A stretch of DNA of 64,000 nucleotides from AC-56 sp963702195 (GTDB taxonomy: Bacteria > Actinomycetota > Thermoleophilia > Solirubrobacterales > 70-9): positions 620,001-684,000 of the forward strand of contig OY969725.1 in assembly GCA_963702195.1 (NCBI GenBank), read 5' to 3'. A program made the translations under genes and the position numbers. Below, piece after piece: positions 51,771 to 59,102 of the stretch. Numbering within the stretch: the first letter of the stretch is position 1; every line of letters starts with the position of its first letter. The notes below the pieces were generated by a model. That model saw nothing but the letters and a program-made list of their open reading frames with translations. It had not been told where the DNA came from and did not search any database.

Positions 51771-52603
51771 CGCTTCGCGCTCCGGCCAAGCTGAACCTGT
51801 GCCTGTATCTCGGCCGACCTCGCGAGGACGGGCTGCACGACCTGCGCTCGCTGTTCTGCCCGCTGACGCTCTCCGATCGGATCGTGGTGAGCGACGCGGA
51901 GCGGGATGAGGTCGTGTGCCCGGATGTCGAGGGGCCGAATCTGGCCGCGGCCGCGCTCGCCGGCCTGCGCGCTCGCGGGTGGCCGCGGCACCCGGTGCGG
52001 GTCGAGATCGAGAAGCGGATCCCGGTGGCCGCGGGCCTCGGCGGCGGCAGCGCCGACGCCGCGGCGGTGTTGCGGCTGGCCGGTGATGAGGTGGAGGGCC
52101 TGCCCGACCTCGCTGCCGAGCTTGGAGCGGACGTTCCTTCCCAGCTCGATCCGGCGCTCGCTCTGGTCGCGGGCGCGGGCGAGGTCGTCGAGCCGCTCGA
52201 GCCTCCGCGTCACTTCGGGGTGGTGCTGGTCGCGGCCGAGGACGGGCTCTCCACCGCGGACGTGTACACCGAGGCGGACCGGCTCGGGCTCGGCCGCGAC
52301 CCGGCCGAGCTCGATTCGATCGCCGCCGAGCTGCGCAAGGCGGCCGGGCGGGGGGCATCCCCGCTCGACTACCGCGAGCTGCTGGTCAACGACCTGGCGC
52401 ATGCGGCGCTGTCGCTTCGGCCCGCGATCGGCGGCGCGCTCGCTGCGCTCACCGACGCGGGGGCCCAGGTCGCGCTGCTGACCGGATCGGGGCCGACGGC
52501 GTTCGGGATCTTCGAGGACATCGCCGAGGCCGACGCCGCGGCGGGGCAGCTGGCGCCGCGGTTCGCGGGAGCGATCGTGGCGGGGCCGGATCCGGAGCGA
52601 TGA
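51767..52603 (+). CDS. ispE: 4-diphosphocytidyl-2-C-methyl-D-erythritol kinase
   Basis: GHMP kinase of the non-mevalonate (MEP) isoprenoid pathway, 278 residues. APAKLNLCLYLGRPREDGLH is the usual N-terminus; the ATP-binding glycine loop is PVAAGLGGGSADAAAVL; LLTGSGPTAFGIF is the third GHMP motif. The start is a TTG overlapping the rsmA stop (TTGA), and its stop overlaps the next gene (ATGA), so three genes are coupled. Confidence 0.93.
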   Translation: MTLRAPAKLNLCLYLGRPREDGLHDLRSLFCPLTLSDRIVVSDAERDEVVCPDVEGPNLAAAALAGLRARGWPRHPVRVEIEKRIPVAAGLGGGSADAAAVLRLAGDEVEGLPDLAAELGADVPSQLDPALALVAGAGEVVEPLEPPRHFGVVLVAAEDGLSTADVYTEADRLGLGRDPAELDSIAAELRKAAGRGASPLDYRELLVNDLAHAALSLRPAIGGALAALTDAGAQVALLTGSGPTAFGIFEDIAEADAAAGQLAPRFAGAIVAGPDPER

Positions 52604-54096
52604 AGCTGGACGGGGAGAGCAGCCGCAGGGAGCGGCTGATCCAGCTCGCGGTAATCGTGCTGGTCGTCGCCGGCCTTGTCGCGTTCAGCGAGCTCGCGCC
52701 GAACATCAGCCTTCAGAACACGCTGAACGACGTCGCGAGCAAGCTGGGCAAGCTCACGTACCTGTTCGTCGGCGTCGCGGCGTTCATCGAGACGGCGGCG
52801 TTCGTCGGGCTCGTGCTGCCCGGCGAGACGGTGGTGATCCTCGGCGGGGCCGTCGCGGGGCAGGGAGAGACGTCGGTCATCCTCACGATCGGGATCGTCT
52901 GGGTGTGCGCGTTCTCCGGGGACTCGGTCAGCTTCCTGCTCGGCAGGAGGCTCGGCCGCGGCTTCATCCTCCGCCACGGTCCGCGGGTGCGGATCACGCA
53001 TGAGCGCTTCGCGCGCGTCGAGGACTACTTCTCGCGCCACGGCGGCAAGACGATCCTGATCGGGCGCTTCATCGGGCTCGTGCGGGCGCTCGCGCCGTTT
53101 GTTGCCGGCAGCTCGGCGATGCGGTACACGAGCTTCCTGCCGTACAGCGTGCTCGGCACCGGCCTGTGGTCGGCCGGGTACGTGCTGCTCGGGTACTTCG
53201 CCTCGCGAAGCCTGGACGCCGCCGCGCATGCGGCCGGGCAGGGCACGCTGTTCTTCGGAATCGCGGTGGTCGCGATCGTCGCGATCGTCTGGGCCGTCCG
53301 CTTCCTGCGCGATCCCGCGAATCGCCGGCGGGTGGTTGCGGGCATGGAGCGGCGCCCTCTCCTTCGGCCGGTGGTGGTCCTCGGGCGCCGGATCCAGCCT
53401 CAGGCGCGGTTCCTGCTCGCTCGAATCACTCCGGGTGGGCTGGGACTCGAGTTCACGACGCTGGTGGCCGTGCTGGCGGTGGCGGTGTACATCGTGGTCG
53501 CCTACACCTCGACCATCTCGGCCCATCCGGGGCCAACCCCGGGCGACCACACGGCGCTCGACGTGGCGAACAAGCTGCAGGCGGCGTGGCTCGTCTCGGT
53601 GGCGAAGGTCGTCACGGCGCTCGGATCCTCGGCCGTGGTCATTCCGCTCGCCGTGATCGGCTTCGGCCTCCTCGCGTGGGAGCGGCGGTGGGAGGAGGCG
53701 GCGGTGCTGGCCGTCGCCATGGTCATCATCTACATCGGGGTCGCGGAGCTGAAGGCACTGACCGATCGCCCGCGCCCGCCCGATCCGCTGACGGGCAGCA
53801 GCGGCTCCGGGTTCCCCAGCGGCCACGCCGCCCACTCGATGCTCTATCCGTGGCTGGCGTTGACGCTCGTCATCCGGTTGCGCCCGGGCATCGTCGGCGG
53901 CACCGCGCTCCTGGTGACGGGCTTCGCGATCGCGGCGGTCGTCGGGCTCTCGCGCGTCTACCTGCGCGTGCATTACCTGAGCGACGTCACGAGCGGTTGG
54001 GCGCTGGGCGCCGCCGCCTTCTCCCTGTGCGCGGCCGTCGCTCTTTTGGCCACGCACCTCCGCAAGAACTCGGCTCGGGCCAGCCCGGCGCGGTGA
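52600..54096 (+). CDS. DedA-PAP2 fusion membrane protein (lipid phosphatase)
   Basis: 498 residues. The N-terminal half (about 45-240) is a DedA/SNARE-associated domain: FVGLVLPGETVVILGG, GDSVSFLLGRRLGRG and GRFIGLVRALAPFVAG, with the Glu and Arg typical of lipid transporters. The C-terminal half (about 300-480) is a PAP2 phosphatase: KALTDRPRPPDP, FPSGHAAHSM and SRVYLRVHYLSDV, with catalytic His and Arg residues present. Such fusions could flip and dephosphorylate undecaprenyl pyrophosphate or phosphatidic acid. Overlap with ispE places lipid-carrier biosynthesis and recycling in one operon. Confidence 0.9.
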   Translation: MKLDGESSRRERLIQLAVIVLVVAGLVAFSELAPNISLQNTLNDVASKLGKLTYLFVGVAAFIETAAFVGLVLPGETVVILGGAVAGQGETSVILTIGIVWVCAFSGDSVSFLLGRRLGRGFILRHGPRVRITHERFARVEDYFSRHGGKTILIGRFIGLVRALAPFVAGSSAMRYTSFLPYSVLGTGLWSAGYVLLGYFASRSLDAAAHAAGQGTLFFGIAVVAIVAIVWAVRFLRDPANRRRVVAGMERRPLLRPVVVLGRRIQPQARFLLARITPGGLGLEFTTLVAVLAVAVYIVVAYTSTISAHPGPTPGDHTALDVANKLQAAWLVSVAKVVTALGSSAVVIPLAVIGFGLLAWERRWEEAAVLAVAMVIIYIGVAELKALTDRPRPPDPLTGSSGSGFPSGHAAHSMLYPWLALTLVIRLRPGIVGGTALLVTGFAIAAVVGLSRVYLRVHYLSDVTSGWALGAAAFSLCAAVALLATHLRKNSARASPAR

Positions 54097-54166
54097 CGCC
54101 CGCTGGGCGTTTGAGGAGGGCGATTCCGTTCGCCATCGCCCGGTTGCGGCACAATTGAGCGCCTAG

Positions 54167-54412
54167 ATGCTGGACGTGGGGATCGGCACCGAGTACTTCC
54201 TGTTCGGCGGGGCGGGCGTCATCACCCTGCTCGCGTTCACGGCGCTGATCCTGGTCCCGGCGATCGGCGCCTACGGGCGCACCTGGGAGAAGGCGACGGC
54301 CGTGCTGCTCTCCGTGTTCGTGCTGGTCGTCCTGGTTCTGGTGGGCGTCGCGATCGGTGTGCTGATCGTCTACTACTGGCCGCAAATTACGCAGGCGCTT
54401 CCCGGGGTTTGA
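54167..54412 (+). CDS. Small two-helix membrane protein, function unknown
   Basis: 81 residues with two hydrophobic segments (FLFGGAGVITLLAFTALIL and TAVLLSVFVLVVLVLVGVAI) joined by a short charged loop, GAYGRTWEKA. Neither a Shine-Dalgarno nor a recognisable motif is visible. Upstream CACAAT is a possible -10 box. The gene follows the DedA-PAP2 gene by 70 bp. Confidence 0.65.
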   Translation: MLDVGIGTEYFLFGGAGVITLLAFTALILVPAIGAYGRTWEKATAVLLSVFVLVVLVLVGVAIGVLIVYYWPQITQALPGV

Positions 54413-54446
54413 GGCTTCACCTCGCGCCGGCCGGGGTGCCCGCGAC

Positions 54447-54452
54447 TACCAT
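54447..54452 (+). promoter_or_regulatory. -10 box of the PucR-type gene (leaderless)
   Basis: TACCAT, 6 nt, then the GTG at 54459. There is no Shine-Dalgarno. Confidence 0.45.
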
Positions 54453-54458
54453 GCTCCG

Positions 54459-55697
54459 GTGAGCCCGGAGCAAGCTGAACGCAAAGCGCCTGCAAAAGGG
54501 GACACCGAGAGCCTCCTCGAAGAGCTCTCGGCGGCGATCGAGTCTGGCGCCGGCCTCCCGGCCGTGACGCGCGCCGCCGCGCAGGCCTTGGGGGCGAGCG
54601 TGGCGCTGATCGACCGCTCGAGCGCGGTGCTCGGCGTTGCCGCCTCATCCCAGGCGGAGGAGAAGAAGCTGCTATCTGGCGCGGACGACGTGGAGTGCGC
54701 GGAGCTTCGAGTCGCCGACGCCGCCGTCGGTGAGCTTCGCTACCGGTGGCGCGGGGACGCGGCGTCGCCAGTCCTCGCTCGGATGGTGTCGACGCTCCTC
54801 GCTCTCGAGGTCGAGCGCTCGCGATCCCCGGAGTGGGCCAGCGACGAGGCGGCCGCGGCGTTCGTGCGGGCGCTGCTCGGGCGCCAGGTCACCGATCGCG
54901 GGGACATCGTCGCCCGGGCTGCGGAGCTGGGAGCGGCGGTCGAGCGCGGCGCGGGCGTGATCGTGGCGCGCGCGGTGCCGCTCACGGCGCAGGCCGGCGA
55001 CTGGCGCGGGCGGGTGCTGACGGTGGCCCTGCGGGCCGTGAGGTCGGTTGGGTCCGGCTCCGTCGGAGCGCTGGGCGAGGGCGAGACGGCCGAGATCGTG
55101 GCAATCGTGCCGGCCGGCGAGGACGGGCAGCTCGGGCGCGCGGCGCAGGCGCTCGAGCGGGAGATGGGCGCTGCGCTGTCGGGCTTCGGCATCACGGTGG
55201 CGCACAGCCGCTGGACCGAGGATCCGGTCGACCTCTACCGGGCGGGCAAGGAGGCCGAGCTCGCGGCCAACGTGGCCGAGGCGGAGGGCCGCACCATGCT
55301 GGCGTTCGAGGACACGGGCGCCTACCGGCTGCTCCTGCCGGCGATGAGCGAGGACCCGGCGGAGCTCGAGAGCTTCTACCGGGAGACGCTGGCCCCGCTC
55401 GCGGCCTACGACGAGCAGTACGAGACCGAGCTCACGAAGACGGTGGAGACCTACCTGGACAACGACGGCAACGTGGCGCAGACCGCCGCGAGCCTGTTCA
55501 CGCACCGGCACACGGTCCGCTACCGGCTGGAGCGGGTGAAGGAGCTGACCGGCCACGACATCGGCTCGAGCGAGGGGCGGGAGAAGCTGAGCCTCGGCCT
55601 GAAGGCGATGCGGGTCCTGGGCATCGCGAGCGCGGCGGGCCCGGCGACCGAGCCGGGCGCGGAGGGCGGCCGGGTGAGGCCGCCCGCGGAGGACTGA
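54459..55697 (+). CDS. PucR/CdaR-type transcriptional regulator
   Basis: 412 residues. The C-terminal helix-turn-helix (about 325-390) reads TVETYLDNDGNVAQTAASLF then THRHTVRYRLERVKELTG, the PucR/CdaR signature. A GGDEF-like middle domain (about 150-290) precedes it, and the N-terminus (about 15-110) looks like a small sensor domain. PucR proteins usually control purine, polyketide or amide catabolism. The next gene, 13 bp downstream, encodes a cyclase-family hydrolase and may be its target. Confidence 0.87.
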   Translation: MSPEQAERKAPAKGDTESLLEELSAAIESGAGLPAVTRAAAQALGASVALIDRSSAVLGVAASSQAEEKKLLSGADDVECAELRVADAAVGELRYRWRGDAASPVLARMVSTLLALEVERSRSPEWASDEAAAAFVRALLGRQVTDRGDIVARAAELGAAVERGAGVIVARAVPLTAQAGDWRGRVLTVALRAVRSVGSGSVGALGEGETAEIVAIVPAGEDGQLGRAAQALEREMGAALSGFGITVAHSRWTEDPVDLYRAGKEAELAANVAEAEGRTMLAFEDTGAYRLLLPAMSEDPAELESFYRETLAPLAAYDEQYETELTKTVETYLDNDGNVAQTAASLFTHRHTVRYRLERVKELTGHDIGSSEGREKLSLGLKAMRVLGIASAAGPATEPGAEGGRVRPPAED

Positions 55698-55710
55698 CGG
55701 GAGGATCGCG

Positions 55711-56352
55711 ATGTCCGGTGAGTGGATCGACGTCTCGGTGCCGGTGCGCTCGGGGATGGTCCACTGGCCGGACGACGGCCCCGTCCGCTTCGAGGCGGCC
55801 TCTCGGATCTCGAAGGGCGCCGAGGCGAACGTCACTCGGCTCGATATGAGTGCCCATACGGGTACGCACATGGACGCGCCGCTCCATTTCTTCGACGACG
55901 ATCCCGGCATGGAGGCCTTCCCGCTCGAGATCGGGATGGGGCACGCGCGAGTCATCGCGATCGAGGGCAAGGAGCCGATCGATCGCGGCTCGCTCGAGGA
56001 CCTGGGGATCGAGAGCGGGGAGCGGCTCCTGTTTCGCACGGCCAACTCGGAGCGGGCGTGGTGGGAGCGCGATTTCGACCCCGACTTCGTGTACGTGTCG
56101 TACGAGGCGGCCGAGCTCCTCGGCGAGGTCGGGGTCGCGCTGGTCGGCGTCGACTACCTGTCGGTGGGCGGCCCCGGAGACGAGGGCGGCGAGGTCCACC
56201 GGGCGCTGCTGGGAGCCGGCGCGTGGGTGGTCGAGGGCCTGGACCTGTCGGCCGTCGAGCCCGGCCGTTACGAGCTCATCTGCCTGCCGATCAAGCTGGT
56301 GGGAAGCGACGGAGCTCCGGCGCGCGTGCTGGTCCGGCCGGTCGGGGGCTGA
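55711..56352 (+). CDS. Cyclase-family metal hydrolase (kynurenine formamidase-like)
   Basis: 213 residues. The signature HTGTHMDAPLHF at about 48-59 supplies metal ligands; VGVDYLSVGG and the final LICLPIKLVGSDGAPARVLV match the family. Enzymes of this group hydrolyse N-formylkynurenine, isatin or related amides. GGGAGG lies about 7-8 nt before the ATG. It is co-directional with the PucR gene and 2 bp from the convergent flavoprotein gene. Substrate unknown. Confidence 0.87.
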   Translation: MSGEWIDVSVPVRSGMVHWPDDGPVRFEAASRISKGAEANVTRLDMSAHTGTHMDAPLHFFDDDPGMEAFPLEIGMGHARVIAIEGKEPIDRGSLEDLGIESGERLLFRTANSERAWWERDFDPDFVYVSYEAAELLGEVGVALVGVDYLSVGGPGDEGGEVHRALLGAGAWVVEGLDLSAVEPGRYELICLPIKLVGSDGAPARVLVRPVGG

Positions 56353-56354
56353 GG

Positions 56355-57596
56355 TCAGCCATCGTTCTGGCTCACGCCGGCGGCCAGCTCGTCGAGCGGG
56401 GTGTCGGTGTCGGTGAGGCGGTCGCGGTCGATCGTCGCCTTCGAGCGGATGATCGCCTGGATGTCGTCGGTGACGTCCCAGACGTTCACGTTCATGCCCG
56501 CCCGTACACGGCCGTCGCGAAGCCAGAAGGCGACGAACTCACGGGCGTCGACGTCGCCGCGGAAGACGACCTCGTCCTCGCCCGTCGCGTAGCCCGCGTA
56601 CTCCATGCCGACGTCGTACTGGTCGGAGAAGAAGTAGGGGACGTTGTCGTAGGGGGCGTCCTTGCCGAGCATGTTGCGCGCCGCGGCCGGGCCCTGGTTG
56701 AGGGCGTTCGCCCAGTGCTCCACGCGGATGCGCTCCTCGAAGAGGGGGTGGAAGGCGTTCGCGATGTCGCCGGCGGCGTAGATCCCCGGGGCGCTGGTCT
56801 CCAGGCGCTCGCTCGTGAGGACCCCGTTGTCGGTCTCCAGCCCGGCGTCCTCGGCGAGCTTCGTGCGGGGCGCGACTCCCACGCCGACGACCACGAAGTC
56901 GGCGTCGATCGAGCGGCCGTCTCCCGTGTGCACCGCCTCGACGCTTCCTGAGCCCGCGAAGGACTCGAGCGCGGTGTCCGTGAGGAGCTCGACGCCGTGG
57001 TCGGTGTGGATGTCGCGGTAGATGGCGCCCAGCTCGGAGCCGAGCACGCGCTCCAGCGGGAGGGAGGCCATCTCCAGAACGGTCACCTCGCAGCCCTTGA
57101 TGCGCGCGGAGGCGGCGACCTCGGCGCCGATCCAGCCGGCGCCGATCGTCACCAGCCTGCCGCCGGCCTCGATGCGCTCGGCGATCGCGTCGGAGTCGGC
57201 CGTGGTTCGCAGGTAGAGGATTCCGTCGAGGTCGGAGCCGTGGACGTCGAGGCGGCGGGGCTCGGCGCCCGTGGTGAGCAGCAGGCGGTCGTAGCCGATG
57301 CGCTCGCCGCCCGCGAGCGCGACCTCGGATGAGTCGGGGTCGATCGACTCGACCTCCGTCGAGGTGCGCAGGTCGATGTCGTTGGCCTCGTAGAAGCCCT
57401 CGTCGTGGACGTAGGGCACCTCGGTGGTCTCCCGACGCAGGTAGTCCTTGGAGAGGGGCGGGCGCTCGTAGGGGCGCTCCGATTCGGCGCCGAGCAGGAC
57501 GACCCGCCCGTCGAATCCCTCCTCGCGCAGGGTCTCGGCGGCCTTGGCGCCGGCGAGGCTGGCTCCAACGATCACGAAGGTTTGGTCCGTTGCCAT
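56355..57596 (-). CDS. FAD-dependent NAD(P)H oxidoreductase (ferredoxin reductase-like)
   Basis: 413 residues. The FAD loop is VIVGASLAGAKAAETLREEG at the N-terminus, followed by RPPLSKDYLR. The NAD(P)H loop is VTIGAGWIGAEVAASA near 150. The second FAD motif is GIYAAGDIAN near 275, and the C-terminal Reductase_C-like domain follows. Such proteins pass electrons from NAD(P)H to ferredoxins or rubredoxins. GAGGAG precedes the ATG. It is the third gene of an operon with a SufR-like regulator and folE. Confidence 0.9.
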   Translation of the reverse strand: MATDQTFVIVGASLAGAKAAETLREEGFDGRVVLLGAESERPYERPPLSKDYLRRETTEVPYVHDEGFYEANDIDLRTSTEVESIDPDSSEVALAGGERIGYDRLLLTTGAEPRRLDVHGSDLDGILYLRTTADSDAIAERIEAGGRLVTIGAGWIGAEVAASARIKGCEVTVLEMASLPLERVLGSELGAIYRDIHTDHGVELLTDTALESFAGSGSVEAVHTGDGRSIDADFVVVGVGVAPRTKLAEDAGLETDNGVLTSERLETSAPGIYAAGDIANAFHPLFEERIRVEHWANALNQGPAAARNMLGKDAPYDNVPYFFSDQYDVGMEYAGYATGEDEVVFRGDVDAREFVAFWLRDGRVRAGMNVNVWDVTDDIQAIIRSKATIDRDRLTDTDTPLDELAAGVSQNDG

Positions 57597-57613
57597 CTGG
57601 GTCTCCTCTCGGA

Positions 57614-58207
57614 TCAGGTTTGGCGCGCCGCGAGCGCGAGGAACTCCTGGCGGGTGCGGGGATCGTCGCGGACGAGGCCGCGAAGCGCTGAGGTGGCGGT
57701 GAGCGTGCCGGGCTTCTGGACGCCGCGCACGGACATGCACAGGTGCTCGGCCTCGATCACGACGCCGACGCCCTTGGGCTCCAGGTGCTCGTCGATCCAG
57801 GCGGCGATCTCGCTGGTCATCCGCTCCTGCACCTGGAGGCGGCGGGCGAACAGGTCGACGACGCGGCCGAGCTTGGACAGGCCGATGATCCGGTCGCCGG
57901 GTAGATAGCCGACGTGGGCGACGCCACCGAAGGGCAGCAGGTGGTGCTCGCATAGCGAGTTGAACTGGATGCCGCGGGCGATCACGAGCTCGTCGTAGCC
58001 CTCGTCGTTCGGGAAGGTCGTGGGTTTGAAGGGCTGGGGGCTGAGGAGCTCCGCGTAGGCCGCAGCGATGCGGCGCGGCGTATCGCGCAGGCCGTCGCGG
58101 TCGGGATCCTCGCCGAGGGCGATCAGGAGCTGGTGGGCGGCGTCCTCAGCGCGCTCGAGGTCGATGCGCGTGCCGCTCGCGACTGCGTGGAGGAGGGCGG
58201 GGTTCAC
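57614..58207 (-). CDS. folE: GTP cyclohydrolase I
   Basis: First enzyme of folate/tetrahydrobiopterin synthesis, GTP to dihydroneopterin triphosphate; 197 residues. The zinc ligands are in LCEHHLLPFGGVAHVGYLPG (Cys and His) and HLCMSVRGVQKPG (second Cys). GLSKLGRVVDLFARRLQVQE is the family signature. The GTG at 58207 overlaps the stop of the upstream regulator by 4 nt, so expression is coupled to it. This is an unusual setting for folE, which more often sits with folP/folB or ftsH. Confidence 0.94.
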   Translation of the reverse strand: MNPALLHAVASGTRIDLERAEDAAHQLLIALGEDPDRDGLRDTPRRIAAAYAELLSPQPFKPTTFPNDEGYDELVIARGIQFNSLCEHHLLPFGGVAHVGYLPGDRIIGLSKLGRVVDLFARRLQVQERMTSEIAAWIDEHLEPKGVGVVIEAEHLCMSVRGVQKPGTLTATSALRGLVRDDPRTRQEFLALAARQT

Positions 58208-58830
58208 GCTGCCTCCAGCTGGAGGACGGCGCTGCAGGAGCGGCCGACCGGGTCGTGCTCGTGGCGGACGGCGTGCAGGCCGCTGCCGGAGCCGTCGAGG
58301 ATCCCGTCGACGACGGCGTCGACCAGCTTGCAGACGAGCGCGGGGCGTTCGGGGGAGATGAGGGGGCATGGGCATCCGGTCAGAAGGAGCCGGTTCCCCT
58401 CCAGCCGGGCGTCGAAACCGAGGCGGGCGAGGACGCGTATGAGCTCGTGGTTCGCGTCGTTCGGCCCGGCGGCCGCGACGGCCGTGCGGCCCCAGCGCGC
58501 GCCGAGCCGGTGGAGCGCCCGCGGGTCCGGCCTGGTCGTCCCGAGGGCGGCGCCGAGGAGCTCGGCCATCGCCAGGAAGCCGTCGTCGGGGACGGTCCAG
58601 TCCTCGCGGAGGGCATAGAGGGTGCGGGGGCGGCCCGGGGAGCCGGCAGGCCCACGGCTGCGCTCGAGGAAGCCCTCGGCCTCCAGGGCGCTCAGATGGG
58701 CGCGGGCGGTGTTGGGGTGGACGCCGGCGGCCTTCGCGAGGTCGTCGAGCGAGGCGGGTCCGCCGGCCGCGAGCCTGCGGACGAGCCGGGCGCGGACGGG
58801 ATCGGCGACTGCGTCGAGCATGGAAACCAT
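58204..58830 (-). CDS. SufR-like winged-helix regulator with conserved Cys
   Basis: 208 residues. The N-terminal winged helix has DDLAKAAGVHPNTARAHLSA at about 28-47. The C-terminal part has CPCPLISPERPALVCK and later HEHDPVGRSCSAVLQL, a Cys arrangement like that of the SufR group, which binds an Fe-S cluster and senses iron or oxidants. A 7-bp inverted repeat abuts the ATG at 58830 (ATG 58821 is an alternative), so it probably represses its own operon. The coupled genes are folE and a flavoprotein. The Fe-S assignment is inferred from the Cys pattern. Confidence 0.8.
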   Translation of the reverse strand: MVSMLDAVADPVRARLVRRLAAGGPASLDDLAKAAGVHPNTARAHLSALEAEGFLERSRGPAGSPGRPRTLYALREDWTVPDDGFLAMAELLGAALGTTRPDPRALHRLGARWGRTAVAAAGPNDANHELIRVLARLGFDARLEGNRLLLTGCPCPLISPERPALVCKLVDAVVDGILDGSGSGLHAVRHEHDPVGRSCSAVLQLEAA

Positions 58831-58832
58831 TT

Positions 58833-58850
58833 CCTACAGAAAACTGTAGG
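58833..58850. promoter_or_regulatory. Operator of the SufR-like operon
   Basis: CCTACAG - AAAA - CTGTAGG, perfect 7-bp arms, 2 bp before the ATG. A third CCTACAG half-site lies at 58897-58903. On the minus strand TACAGT inside the palindrome could be the -10 box. Confidence 0.65.
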
Positions 58851-58956
58851 GAATTCGCCGAGCCGATGCGTTGCGGGTCAAGTTGCTTGGGTCTCTCCTA
58901 CAGGGGGCGCGATGCATCGGATCATCAGGCCCGCCGGTCTACGCTATCCGCGACTC

Positions 58957-59028
58957 TGGGGAGTCGTCCAATCGGCAGGACTCACGGTTTTGGTCCGTGC
59001 AATCCCGGTTCGAATCCGGGCTCCCCAG
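58957..59028 (+). tRNA. tRNA-Gln (anticodon TTG)
   Basis: 72 nt. Acceptor arms TGGGGAG (58957-58963) and CTCCCCA (59021-59027) pair fully, with G59028 as discriminator. The anticodon stem is CACGG/CCGTG (58983-58987, 58995-58999) and the loop TTTTGGT gives anticodon TTG at 58990-58992. The T-arm is CCCGG-TTCGAAT-CCGGG. CCA is not encoded. TACGCT at 58940-58945 may be its -10 box. Confidence 0.95.
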
Positions 59029-59102
59029 TTCCGTCCGGTGAACGAACGTGCGGATGACCGGGACTCCGGAAGTGGATGGCGTCGTCAGCCGCGGCCGGCC
59101 GC

